From: JAIBDK01 sp965261915
Lineage (GTDB): Bacteria > Pseudomonadota > Gammaproteobacteria > Arenicellales > Poriferihabitantaceae
Reading direction: 5' to 3'
NCBI GenBank assembly: GCA_965261915.1
Contig: CBDHDW010000013.1
Location: 1,860,001-1,924,000, forward strand
Length of the DNA: 64,000 nucleotides
Shown here: positions 8,016 to 15,228 of the stretch, piece by piece
Layout of the letters: each line of letters opens with the position of its first letter
Numbering within the stretch: position 1 is the stretch's first letter
Made by a program: the position numbers and the translations under genes
The notes under the pieces: generated by a model
The model's input: the letters and a program-made list of their open reading frames with translations, nothing else
The model's database searches: none
Told to the model about the DNA's origin: nothing

Positions 8016-8775
8016 ACAATAGTTCAATAAATTCCTTTGCTTTTGATTTTATTTCTTCAGCATCAAGCAGATAAGCATACTTTAAACCGTAAAGTTTACC
8101 GGGATTCCAAACAATATCTCTGCCTGGACCTGGCTTTTTGTTTCTCTGTGTAATAAATCCCCAAAACCACAAATCGTCCCAAATTATCGGGCTCGAACCT
8201 TTTACCATTTTTAATTGTCTATTAATTTCTCTAAAAACAGCATCACCACTGCCTTTATCGACTAATCCAAGCTCTTTAAATATAAAGTTTATAACTGTGT
8301 CAACGGGAACATTAAGTTCATGCTGCTTATCTTTCAATTTTTCTTTTTCATCAAATGGGAATTCCAAACAATGATTTTGACTAATTAGAAATAGATTTTT
8401 TGTTGCCATGGCAGCCGTTTTGCAGCCCCATCCATCTACTGCTTTCAAGCCCGAGTATAGTGCTTCCAAATAATTACTGCCTTCAAAGTCGGGGTTGAGA
8501 ACTGTTTTTAAAAAGTCATCCAAACTCAAATCACCACCATTAAGCGTTTTACTGTATTGATCAAAATCGATCCAGAAATTCTTCAATTTGTCTAAAATAG
8601 GGTTTCGCTGTGTATGTACGGCTTCAAAAAGTATTGCCCTTAGATGATCTGTGGGACTTCCTGCATTGCGACCAAAAATATCTTCGCAAGTGGCATTTTG
8701 TAATTTTTTATTGTGTTCCTGGTTTTCTTCCAAAAACGCATAAATTTCATTCAACTTATTCATGTTTGATGGCAT
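8014..8775 (-). CDS. Uncharacterised protein, weakly HhH-glycosylase-like
   Basis: About 253 residues; the first ATG is at 8775 and another at 8763. I do not recognise the family with confidence. AVDGWGCKTAAMATKNLF (about 113-130) followed by LNVPVDTVINFIF (about 150-162) resembles the hairpin plus V-D-T arrangement of HhH-GPD glycosylases, and IIWDDLWFWGF is a conserved-looking aromatic block. The stop codon TGA lies within the IS-like end at 8001-8015, so the C-terminus may have been altered by an insertion. It is AT-rich and stands alone inside the island. Confidence 0.45.
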   Translation of the reverse strand: MPSNMNKLNEIYAFLEENQEHNKKLQNATCEDIFGRNAGSPTDHLRAILFEAVHTQRNPILDKLKNFWIDFDQYSKTLNGGDLSLDDFLKTVLNPDFEGSNYLEALYSGLKAVDGWGCKTAAMATKNLFLISQNHCLEFPFDEKEKLKDKQHELNVPVDTVINFIFKELGLVDKGSGDAVFREINRQLKMVKGSSPIIWDDLWFWGFITQRNKKPGPGRDIVWNPGKLYGLKYAYLLDAEEIKSKAKEFIELL

Positions 8776-8960
8776 TGGCAAGATAATTTCTCAGATTGTA
8801 GCCGTTAAGTTGTATTTACTTTCTTTGACCTGTCCCAAATAACGAGTGACATGGAGTCAATTATATAAGTGCTAGCTGGAGCCTTGTCCAATATAAAATG
8901 CGTCTGGAGCGGGCTGACAGCAAATAGCGATCGGTTCATGATGGGAGGATGAAAACCAGC

Positions 8961-9227
8961 ATGAAACTTGAAGACTTAACGACCATTGATCAGCTTGCCG
9001 ATTTCCTGGCAGGCACCCAGGCAGTGGCTTTTTCAGTGATCAGCGACAAGGCCACCTGCTACCGCCGGGTTCAGGGGGAACCGGTCAGATTCCGCTAGCT
9101 GACCTGTTGCCGCCAGAGCAAGGGCGTGATGATCCGTTATCTGATGAAGAGCAGCGGTTACTCTCGTCAACACCTCAGACGGATGTTGACTCACAACTGT
9201 CGCCATACGGCACTTGGCCAACGTTAA
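8961..9227 (+). pseudogene. Decayed rve-type transposase N-terminus
   Basis: From ATG 8961 the frame reads MKLEDLTTIDQLADFLAGTQ and continues to TAG at 9096. After a frameshift, a second frame continues with KGVMIRYLMKSSGYSRQHLRRML and stops at 9225. Together these match the N-terminal part of integrase-core transposases that open with this MKLEDL sequence. The catalytic domain is absent. Basis: remembered family resemblance and the two in-register frames. Confidence 0.55.
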
Positions 9228-9340
9228 TTTTATCGACGGTCAAATTCTTGAATGATTGGTCGCTACCGCTATACGGTCTCGTAGTATTGGCACTTGTTTT
9301 CGGCTGGTGGTCTAAACATTTTGGCGACCCTTGGGTGTGG

Positions 9341-9487
9341 TTACTGAAAAAAGAGATAAAAATAGCCATTGATTTAATGAATAACAGACCCGGAAAGTGT
9401 CTGGGGTTTAAGCCCCCTTTCAAGGTCTTTGCTGATAGGATTGGCAAAGACTGTTTTTTTAACCACCGCGTTGCACTTATGGGTTGA
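9341..9487 (+). pseudogene. IS30-family transposase C-terminal fragment
   Basis: The frame ends KKEIKIAIDLMNNRPGKCLG, then FKPPFKVF and VALMG before the stop. LNxRPRKxLGFxTPxEVF followed by VAL is the hallmark C-terminus of IS30 transposases. Upstream bases 9228-9340 encode an unrelated hydrophobic stretch. Only about 50 residues of the transposase remain, and the conserved T-P is replaced by P-P. A non-functional remnant. Confidence 0.5.
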
Positions 9488-9513
9488 ATTCAAAGGCTAA
9501 CACACACTAAATT

Positions 9514-10077
9514 TTAATCGCTGATTTCCAAAGAGTGTGTTAGTTGGCGTATTCCAGCGATAAAAACATTGAAACTGCGTGACCGATTATCGTCAATATT
9601 TAGTTTCTCGCCAATGGCACGAGAACCACTGATTTTTTGGTATTTTGACGAGATCCTTTTTAAGGCTTGAGATGGGTTAGAAAGGTCGTCTGGGCTTCTG
9701 TATCTTTGCTGTCTGTTGGAAATATTGCTTGGTCCAATTGCATTTTCAACCGCTTGCAAATCACCCAGATACCAAGATTCAAGTTCATGACAAGCAATTC
9801 TTACTAATACATCAGGTTTCCCTGCAGCAACACATTTCTGTACCAGAGATTGTTTAATTGCCAAGCAATCCCCACTATCCTGATCACGCATAACGATAAA
9901 AACGGTATTCGGCTTTGACCATCCCTTAAGTTTTACAGGCAGTTGTTTCTCCAAGTCCTGCTTGCCCTGAAAGACAACATAAATCGGGAAAATGTTGTCC
10001 GGTAGAAATTTGGGTAGCAACCCCTGCAACATTTCCTTGGCGGAACGTTCTTCAAGAAAAAACACCAACTCAGTCAT
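9514..10077 (-). CDS. DUF4276 (TOPRIM-like) protein, partner of ATPase
   Basis: 187 residues. The start is ATG 10077, overlapping the ATPase stop by 4 bases (ATGA); an upstream in-frame start would lie inside the ATPase gene. DUF4276 marks are FFLEERSAKEML at the N-terminus (acidic Glu9/10), the metal-binding-like DQDSGD (65-70), and HELESWYLGD (97-106). DUF4276 proteins are predicted TOPRIM-like nucleases and often follow AAA/ABC-type ATPases. The tight overlap points to a stoichiometric complex, plausibly anti-phage. The defence role is inferred. Confidence 0.75.
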   Translation of the reverse strand: MTELVFFLEERSAKEMLQGLLPKFLPDNIFPIYVVFQGKQDLEKQLPVKLKGWSKPNTVFIVMRDQDSGDCLAIKQSLVQKCVAAGKPDVLVRIACHELESWYLGDLQAVENAIGPSNISNRQQRYRSPDDLSNPSQALKRISSKYQKISGSRAIGEKLNIDDNRSRSFNVFIAGIRQLTHSLEISD

Positions 10078-11264
10078 TGTGAATGAGCTCCATCCAGAAA
10101 ACCCTGTTTCCACAGATACCCCATTTTATCTCCTGCTTGCATAAATGAGACTAATTGCGAATTATCAGATGCTCGTTTAATTTCAGTATAACCATCTTGC
10201 TTGAGTAGCTGGAATACTTCTTCAATTGCCACTGCATTCAAAAAATCAGGCGAATGGGTGGAAACAAAAACCTGCCCACCACGTTCCGAATAGGCGCGAA
10301 ATTCCTCCGACAGCTCTTCCAGCAGATTTGGATAGAGTTGATTTTCTGGCTCTTCGACACACAACAACGGATGTGCTTCCGGGTCATAAAGCAACACCAG
10401 GTAGGCAAACATTTTAATGGTGCCATCGGAGACGTATTTATCAATGAAAGGGTCTTCAAATGCACCGTCCTTAAATCTCAGCAACAGCCTGCCATCTTCG
10501 GTTACTATAGGTTGCACATCGCTGATTCCGGGAACCCGCGTTTTCATAATTGCTATAATTTTTTCAAAGATTTCGGGCGAATTTTCATGGATATGACGTG
10601 CCACCAATTGAAGATTATCACCAGTAACTGAAAGGTGACCATCGTAACCGATGGCATCTTTACTTCCTCGTGCGAGATTGATATGAAAATCCGAGACATG
10701 CCAGTTTTCAATCAGTCGCCGAAAAGCATTAGCCGCTTTGAATTTTTCAAATTGCCCCAAGCCCTTAATTGCCAACACATCACTGCCGATGGACTGCTCC
10801 TCACGATCCAGTTGTTCGTCTTTTTTGTCAAAGTCCTCTTCATTGGTAACGGCATAGCCAAAACCATCGGAGAAATCAAGAAAATGATATGGCGAGCCAT
10901 AGGCCCCCCGCTTATATCGCAATATCTCCCGCTTAACGACTGGTTTATTTCCTTTCTGACCGATGTGAATGATATAGGTAATCAGACGATCCTTACCCGT
11001 AACCTCCATGCGAAATTTGATCTCAATCTTGATCAATGCTCCCGCTCCTGCTCCTCGGCTAATCACTTCAGAAAATCCGCCACGACCTTGAAGAGCCACT
11101 CGGACGTTGTGAGTTAAGCAATCTTTGAGGAAACCAAACACATCAAATAAGGTGCTTTTCCCCGTTCCATTAGCACCGACCACCACGCAGTAATGCGGAA
11201 TATTCTGCATTTGCACATTTTTAAAACTTTTAAAGTTTTTCAGTTTAATAGATTCAATGTACAA
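10074..11264 (-). CDS. OLD/RecF-like ABC-type ATPase (AAA_21)
   Basis: 396 residues from a TTG start with GGGAG 7 bases upstream. The N-terminus IESIKLKNFKSFKNV is typical of SMC/RecF/OLD ATPases. Walker A GANGTGKST is at 30-38, a degenerate signature YVSDGTIK at 277-284, Walker B LLCVEEPEN at 300-308 and the H-loop STHSPDF at 335-341. No TOPRIM domain is fused; that role would fall to the overlapping DUF4276 gene. The pair resembles split OLD systems such as PARIS, where the ATPase senses a phage trigger and the partner acts as effector. The ATPase call is certain; the function is inferred. Confidence 0.85.
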   Translation of the reverse strand: MYIESIKLKNFKSFKNVQMQNIPHYCVVVGANGTGKSTLFDVFGFLKDCLTHNVRVALQGRGGFSEVISRGAGAGALIKIEIKFRMEVTGKDRLITYIIHIGQKGNKPVVKREILRYKRGAYGSPYHFLDFSDGFGYAVTNEEDFDKKDEQLDREEQSIGSDVLAIKGLGQFEKFKAANAFRRLIENWHVSDFHINLARGSKDAIGYDGHLSVTGDNLQLVARHIHENSPEIFEKIIAIMKTRVPGISDVQPIVTEDGRLLLRFKDGAFEDPFIDKYVSDGTIKMFAYLVLLYDPEAHPLLCVEEPENQLYPNLLEELSEEFRAYSERGGQVFVSTHSPDFLNAVAIEEVFQLLKQDGYTEIKRASDNSQLVSFMQAGDKMGYLWKQGFLDGAHSQ

Positions 11265-11478
11265 TTTAATCTCCCGATGTCATTTCTCAAGTTAAATAGG
11301 TGAATCTGTGCGGAAGTATAAGATAAATATCTATTTTTCTAAAGTCTGAAATCCGATTTGTTAACCCAAGGCAGTCATGTCCCCTTTTGACTTCTTCAGG
11401 AGGGGTTATGACACCGGTTTTTGCTCCTGCAAAACCGGCATACAGTACGTCCTGTACATTTAAGAGGAGATTATTACC

Positions 11479-11622
11479 TTGAGCAAAACAGCGCTTGACC
11501 GGGTATCGGTTATTCAATCCATTATCGATCGCAGGCTTACGCAAGCGCAAGCGGCACAGCAACTACATTTAAGTATCCGGCAGGTAAAACGCTTAACGAG
11601 CGCTTATCAAAACACGCTATAG
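11479..11622 (+). pseudogene. Truncated ISNCY-type transposase N-terminus
   Basis: TTG 11479, preceded by AAGAGGAGA, opens a 47-residue frame with TALDRVSVIQSIIDRRLTQ and then AAQQLHLSIRQVKRL. This is the helix-turn-helix opening of ISNCY-type transposases. The frame stops at 11620 and no catalytic domain follows. Bases 11623-11904 hold no recognisable gene beyond a stretch at 11829-11892 that resembles 19497-19560. Confidence 0.6.
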
Positions 11623-11904
11623 CGACTTCGGGCCGACCTTTTCCCATGGAGTTATAACCGAATCTGGTGTTTGATGGTTTGAAATAAAGCGGATTAAAAG
11701 CCACCAAAAGTGCTTAAAATAGCGGTTTTTTGGTTGACCCTCGCTTTACGGCTCCCGATTCAAATCAATGCCAACGGCGTTTGTTGTTAAAGGGAACCAG
11801 GCGCGGATTTTTGTGGGTACGGTCAATATGAAGATTCTTTTGCGTCCTTGCCCTGCTCGTGATTATTAAACAACACGATTAAGAACCCAAACGGCATACC
11901 GTGC

Positions 11905-12265
11905 TCAAAACAGGTTTAGCAAGCGCAGTAATGACATTATCTGAGCGACGATAACAATATCCAATATCCACTTGACAACCGCTAACGCTCTTTAGAGGTT
12001 AGCAATATCTCCTTTGGTCGCCACACTATCTTCCGGTAGGGCTTCTGCTGCTTTTCTGGCTTCTACCTCTGAGACTGTGCAAGAAATCCCACTAAATCGC
12101 ATTGCGGGTGGAAAACCCTTGCGGGTTTGGCTGTTTTACTGGGTTCCTGCTTTCGCAGGAATGACGGGGCGGTGCAGGAATGACGAATATTGGTTTTTTG
12201 CACAGTCTCTCTGGAACGCCAGCCGATATAAATGCCGCATAAACTTCAGAAATTATCGTTGTCAT
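11905..12265 (-). pseudogene. Small membrane-protein gene split by a MITE-like element
   Basis: ATG 12265 (GGAG upstream) encodes MTTIISEVYAAFISAGVPE, then runs into the repeat at 12071-12209. Removing the repeat and one copy of a flanking TCT joins it in frame to VEARKAAEALPEDSVATKGD and IANL. A TAA at 11992-11994 follows; beyond it the same frame continues as a hydrophobic helix (LAVVKWILDIVIVAQIM) to TGA 11905. The ancestral product was probably a 70-odd residue coiled-coil plus single-TM protein like the one at 19216-19467. It now carries two lesions, the insertion and the TAA. Confidence 0.65.
12071..12209 (+). mobile_element. MITE-like element, 139 bp
   Basis: It begins GAGACTGTGCAAGAAA and ends TTTTTTGCACAGTCTC, giving perfect 12-bp terminal inverted repeats. 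It has no coding capacity. The interior contains GCTTTCGCAGGAATGACGGG, with a REP-like hairpin (TTCCTGC...GCAGGAA). It is flanked by TCT on both sides and sits in a small gene. A near-full copy lies at 18489-18608 in inverted orientation, with partial copies at 4402-4486 and 6325-6509. The TIR resembles IS5-type ends GAGACCTTTGCA, so an IS5-like transposase may mobilise it (inference). Confidence 0.8.
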
Positions 12266-12306
12266 TTTGAAACTCCGAAGCATTATAAAGCGCCCTTTGC
12301 ATAAAT

Positions 12307-12568
12307 CTACCCTCTATAAACTTCTCGTCTATGTTTTACTTTAAGAACCAAAACATGAAGCTTTATATATCTCTTGACACAAAAGCCTATAATTCCCTAT
12401 CCTGAACTTATAAAGCCCTGCTTTATCGCCAGTTAAAGGCACAAGGGCTAATTTAGGATTGACAACCAGCCTTTCAAAAACAGCCTTTTTAATTCTTGAT
12501 TGTATTTGATCATCAATCTTTTTAAACTGTTTTTCCGCTTTTTTTGAAAATTCAAACGTCCACGTCAT
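12307..12568 (-). pseudogene. RelE/ParE-type toxin, frameshifted
   Basis: The frame from 12568 encodes WTFEFSKKAEKQFKKIDDQI, through PLTGDKAGLYKFRIGNYRLLCQE, the RelE fold. Near 12360 it shifts and stops early. The alternative frame continues LHVLVLKVKHRREVYRG to TAG 12307-12309, the normal RelE C-terminal strand and basic motif. One base change explains the split. The toxin would be a ribosome-dependent mRNA interferase; the loss of its terminal RREVY segment probably inactivates it. It follows the antitoxin gene by 5 bases. Confidence 0.75.
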
Positions 12569-12573
12569 ATTGG

Positions 12574-12819
12574 CTATTTTACGTTTCTAAAAACGGCTTC
12601 AAAAGGCACCGCTTTTTCACCAGAAGCCACAAACTCATCATACGCCTGTTTTGCGTCTTGATAATCCTCTAAATCGGCTAGCCTGGCTCTCAATAATTGC
12701 TCCAGCCCTTTTTTGATGTAGTAGCTTTTAGACCTTTCCTCAGCCCGTGAAACCTTGTCTAGCATTTCTCCCAACTCTACGGGGATATTGGCAGAAACGC
12801 TTATCGATGTAGTAGTCAT
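12574..12819 (-). CDS. RHH antitoxin of RelE pair
   Basis: 81 residues from ATG 12819, chosen because GAGG lies 7 bases upstream; a GTG two codons earlier is less likely. The N-terminal SISVSANIPVELGEMLDKVS and RSKSYYIKKGLEQLL form a ribbon-helix-helix DNA-binding fold. The acidic C-terminal half (DLEDYQDAKQAYDEF) is the usual toxin-binding part. It precedes the toxin by 5 bases, the standard antitoxin-first order, and probably represses its own promoter just upstream. It looks intact although the toxin is not. Confidence 0.8.
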   Translation of the reverse strand: MTTTSISVSANIPVELGEMLDKVSRAEERSKSYYIKKGLEQLLRARLADLEDYQDAKQAYDEFVASGEKAVPFEAVFRNVK

Positions 12820-12855
12820 AATCACACCTCATTAGAAAATAAACCTATCGCAGGC

Positions 12856-12883
12856 ATGATATAGCAAATTGTGCAAATGTCAA
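12856..12883 (-). promoter_or_regulatory. Promoter of antitoxin-toxin pair
   Basis: On the minus strand, TTGACA (12878-12883) is followed after 16 bases by TATCAT (12856-12861), about 35 bases before the antitoxin ATG. TTGCAA/TTGCA repeats lie just upstream and could be operator sequence. Confidence 0.55.
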
Positions 12884-12944
12884 TATTTCTTGCAAAACCT
12901 TGCAATATTAAAAAATAGCCATACTCGCTCAAATTTATTATTTC

Positions 12945-12959
12945 GAGACCTTTGCATAA
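12945..12959 (+). repeat. IS-like inverted-repeat end, left of GT cluster
   Basis: GAGACCTTTGCATAA, followed by ATCC. The reverse complement of 16911-16928 reads GAGACCTTTGAATAATCC, so the two ends are inverted repeats with few mismatches. They enclose 12945-16928, which carries three glycosyltransferase genes and a TrbE remnant but no transposase. Confidence 0.6.
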
Positions 12960-13017
12960 ATCCACTCAGGGCGGTTAAAATAGTAAAAAAATGTTTATTA
13001 GCTCATGTCAATATTCA

Positions 13018-14058
13018 TCATTCAATATTCATGATTCTATTGTAGATTTCCTCAAATCGCTTGCGTGTGTGAGATATGGTGAATTTGCTTTGAATTCTCT
13101 GCTTCGCTTGTTGCCCAAGTGAAATACGTTCATCCGATGTTAACGCCAACAACTTTTCAAGCCCTGCTGCTAATGCTTTCGAGTCTTTTTTTGGCACAAC
13201 GACTCCTTTATCGCCAAGCAATAGTTTGGTATCGGCAACATCGGTCGTCACACACGGCAGCCCCATCGCCATTGCCTCTCCCAGCACAAGACTAAAACCT
13301 TCTGTTCGCGAGCTCAAACAAAAAATATCCATTGCCGACAAGCAGACTGGCACATCATCACGTTCGCCTAATAAGGTAAATCGATCAGCATGACCGGTCT
13401 GACTAATCCAACGAGCCAATACCTGATTATCAGAATCCAGATTGCGACCCACCATCAAGAAACGTAGCTGTAGATGCTTATGCGCTAAAATTCCAGCCGC
13501 CCGCACAAAATTCTCATAGTGTTTACTATAATCAAACCGCCCTACACAACCCATCACCTGTTCTTTCTGCCGATAGCCAAGTTGGGCTCGAATATTCTGA
13601 CGTTGCGCTTTGGTTGCAATTAACTGTGACATATCAAAGCCGTTGGCCACCACCTCCATGTGTCTGGCATCATAGCCCAACGCCAGATGCCGTTTCCGGC
13701 TGGCTTCTGACACACAGACAATCGTATGTGGCACCCAATGTGATAACCGAGCGCATATATATCGCACCATTAAAGTAACACGGCAATCAGGATCAGTTTC
13801 ACCAGCATGAATGCCCCAGATTACAGGTCGGTTACGCGCTATTCTGGATGCTATGCCGCCTAACAGATCGGCGTGATACATCCAAGTCTGAACTATGTCG
13901 GGAGAACTACGCCGAATAGCGCGAACCAGCTTTAAAATGGCACTTGGGACGGACAAAACAGAAAACAGTCCAGAAGGGCGCATATTCAGCGCTTGAACCT
14001 CAATCCCCAGAGCTTGCAATTGTTGCCCAATCTTTCCGACCTCTTTGAGCGAAATCAC
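13018..14058 (-). CDS. Glycosyltransferase family 4, frameshifted start
   Basis: 346 residues from GTG 14058. The C-terminal domain is standard GT4: VGRFDYSKHYENF, LLGERDDVP and SSRTEGFSLVLGEAMAMGLP with the acid pair. Upstream, the same frame still encodes the family's opening loop (LIGGLDVGGAEIALKRLIES) but has no start codon. A TTG at 14164 opens L-KILHI in another frame, so one extra base near 14146 appears to break the gene. As drawn, the product lacks the first N-terminal strand and the glycine loop. It overlaps the upstream GT2 stop (TTGA), so all three transferases formed one operon. Confidence 0.75.
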   Translation of the reverse strand: MISLKEVGKIGQQLQALGIEVQALNMRPSGLFSVLSVPSAILKLVRAIRRSSPDIVQTWMYHADLLGGIASRIARNRPVIWGIHAGETDPDCRVTLMVRYICARLSHWVPHTIVCVSEASRKRHLALGYDARHMEVVANGFDMSQLIATKAQRQNIRAQLGYRQKEQVMGCVGRFDYSKHYENFVRAAGILAHKHLQLRFLMVGRNLDSDNQVLARWISQTGHADRFTLLGERDDVPVCLSAMDIFCLSSRTEGFSLVLGEAMAMGLPCVTTDVADTKLLLGDKGVVVPKKDSKALAAGLEKLLALTSDERISLGQQAKQRIQSKFTISHTRKRFEEIYNRIMNIE

Positions 14059-14160
14059 TGAGTGACCGTAATCGGGGCTATCCTGATGCGATTCGATCAG
14101 GCGTTTGAGTGCTATCTCAGCACCACCAACATCTAGCCCTCCGATTAATGTGTAATATCT

Positions 14161-15132
14161 TCAAGAAATACGATTCCTGGTTGATTTATGTTGATGTTGC
14201 ATAATTATGAGCTTGTATTGAATAAATTTGAATAATCCGCGCACCTGATGCGGTGAAATCAACAAAAGCAAGCAATATGCAACCATTCTAATAAAGTTTT
14301 TATTCTGTTTATGTTTAGCCGCATTAAACAGAAATCTACCCGAAAAACGATATAATTTTTCCCAAAATATATTTGTGACGGTGGCTTGTTTTAGGTTTTC
14401 CTCGCTAAAACTATCCATTCCAGTTTTCTGTCTTTCTATAAACAATTTATTAACATAACTGGCTAGTTTTTTTCGCCGTATGCCCAAACTATTGAACGTA
14501 TTCCCAACTCTGTTTATCCGATACTCCAATCCAAAATAGGTTTCAAGATTGGTATATTTTAATTTTGCTGAAGTCATACGCAGTAAAAAATCACGATCTT
14601 CCGCACCCGAAAGTTCACGGTAGCCATTTAGCTTGGTATAAACACTTTTTCTTGCCACCCATATATGAGCAACAAGCGTGTGATACATTGTCAACTTCAT
14701 CAACAACTCCTGTTCTGAAAACTTAATTAATCGACCTATTTCCATGCCATTTTCATCTATTGAAATCAGACTACATCCCACCAAATCATAGTCAGGATTC
14801 GATTCTAAAAAAGCGACTTGTTTTTCTATTCTGTCCAGTGCCGATATATCATCTCCATCCATGCGTGCAATGTATTCGCCTTGAGCCAACGACAAAGCAC
14901 GATTAAGCGTTTTCACGATCTTTAAGTTTCTCTCATTTTTATAAAGTTTAATGCGGGAGTCTTGAATGGCTAAATCCGCGACTATCTGATAGGTGGCATC
15001 ACTTGAGCCGTCATCAATAACGATAATCTCTAAATGCTTATAGGTTTGGTCGATGATGCTGACGATTGCCTGTTCGACAAACTTCTCGACGTTGTAAACC
15101 GGGATGATGACCGATACTAATTTATCGCTCAT
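14161..15132 (-). CDS. Glycosyltransferase family 2 protein
   Basis: About 323 residues from the ATG of MSDKLVSVIIPVYN (15132). The GT-A fold is clear: VIIPVYNVEKFVEQAI, the nucleotide-binding IIVIDDGSSDATY and the metal-binding MDGDD, then GAEDRDFLLRM with the probable catalytic acid region. The C-terminus is basic and amphipathic, suggesting membrane association. It is a middle gene of the minus-strand transferase operon. The first 40 residues recur almost unchanged at 19008-19127. Confidence 0.85.
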   Translation of the reverse strand: MSDKLVSVIIPVYNVEKFVEQAIVSIIDQTYKHLEIIVIDDGSSDATYQIVADLAIQDSRIKLYKNERNLKIVKTLNRALSLAQGEYIARMDGDDISALDRIEKQVAFLESNPDYDLVGCSLISIDENGMEIGRLIKFSEQELLMKLTMYHTLVAHIWVARKSVYTKLNGYRELSGAEDRDFLLRMTSAKLKYTNLETYFGLEYRINRVGNTFNSLGIRRKKLASYVNKLFIERQKTGMDSFSEENLKQATVTNIFWEKLYRFSGRFLFNAAKHKQNKNFIRMVAYCLLLLISPHQVRGLFKFIQYKLIIMQHQHKSTRNRIS

Positions 15133-15228
15133 AGTTGTATTTTTGTTGTATTTTTCCATGCGTGATACGGTTTAGCTTAAAGTGGAAAACCTAACCCCTA
15201 AATCCCCCTTGTCAGGGGGACTTGTCAC

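Noticed and set aside
11287..11562. 91-residue minus-strand frame between the ATPase and the transposase remnant
   Set aside because: It lies opposite the ISNCY-type fragment and has no domain or ribosome-binding site.
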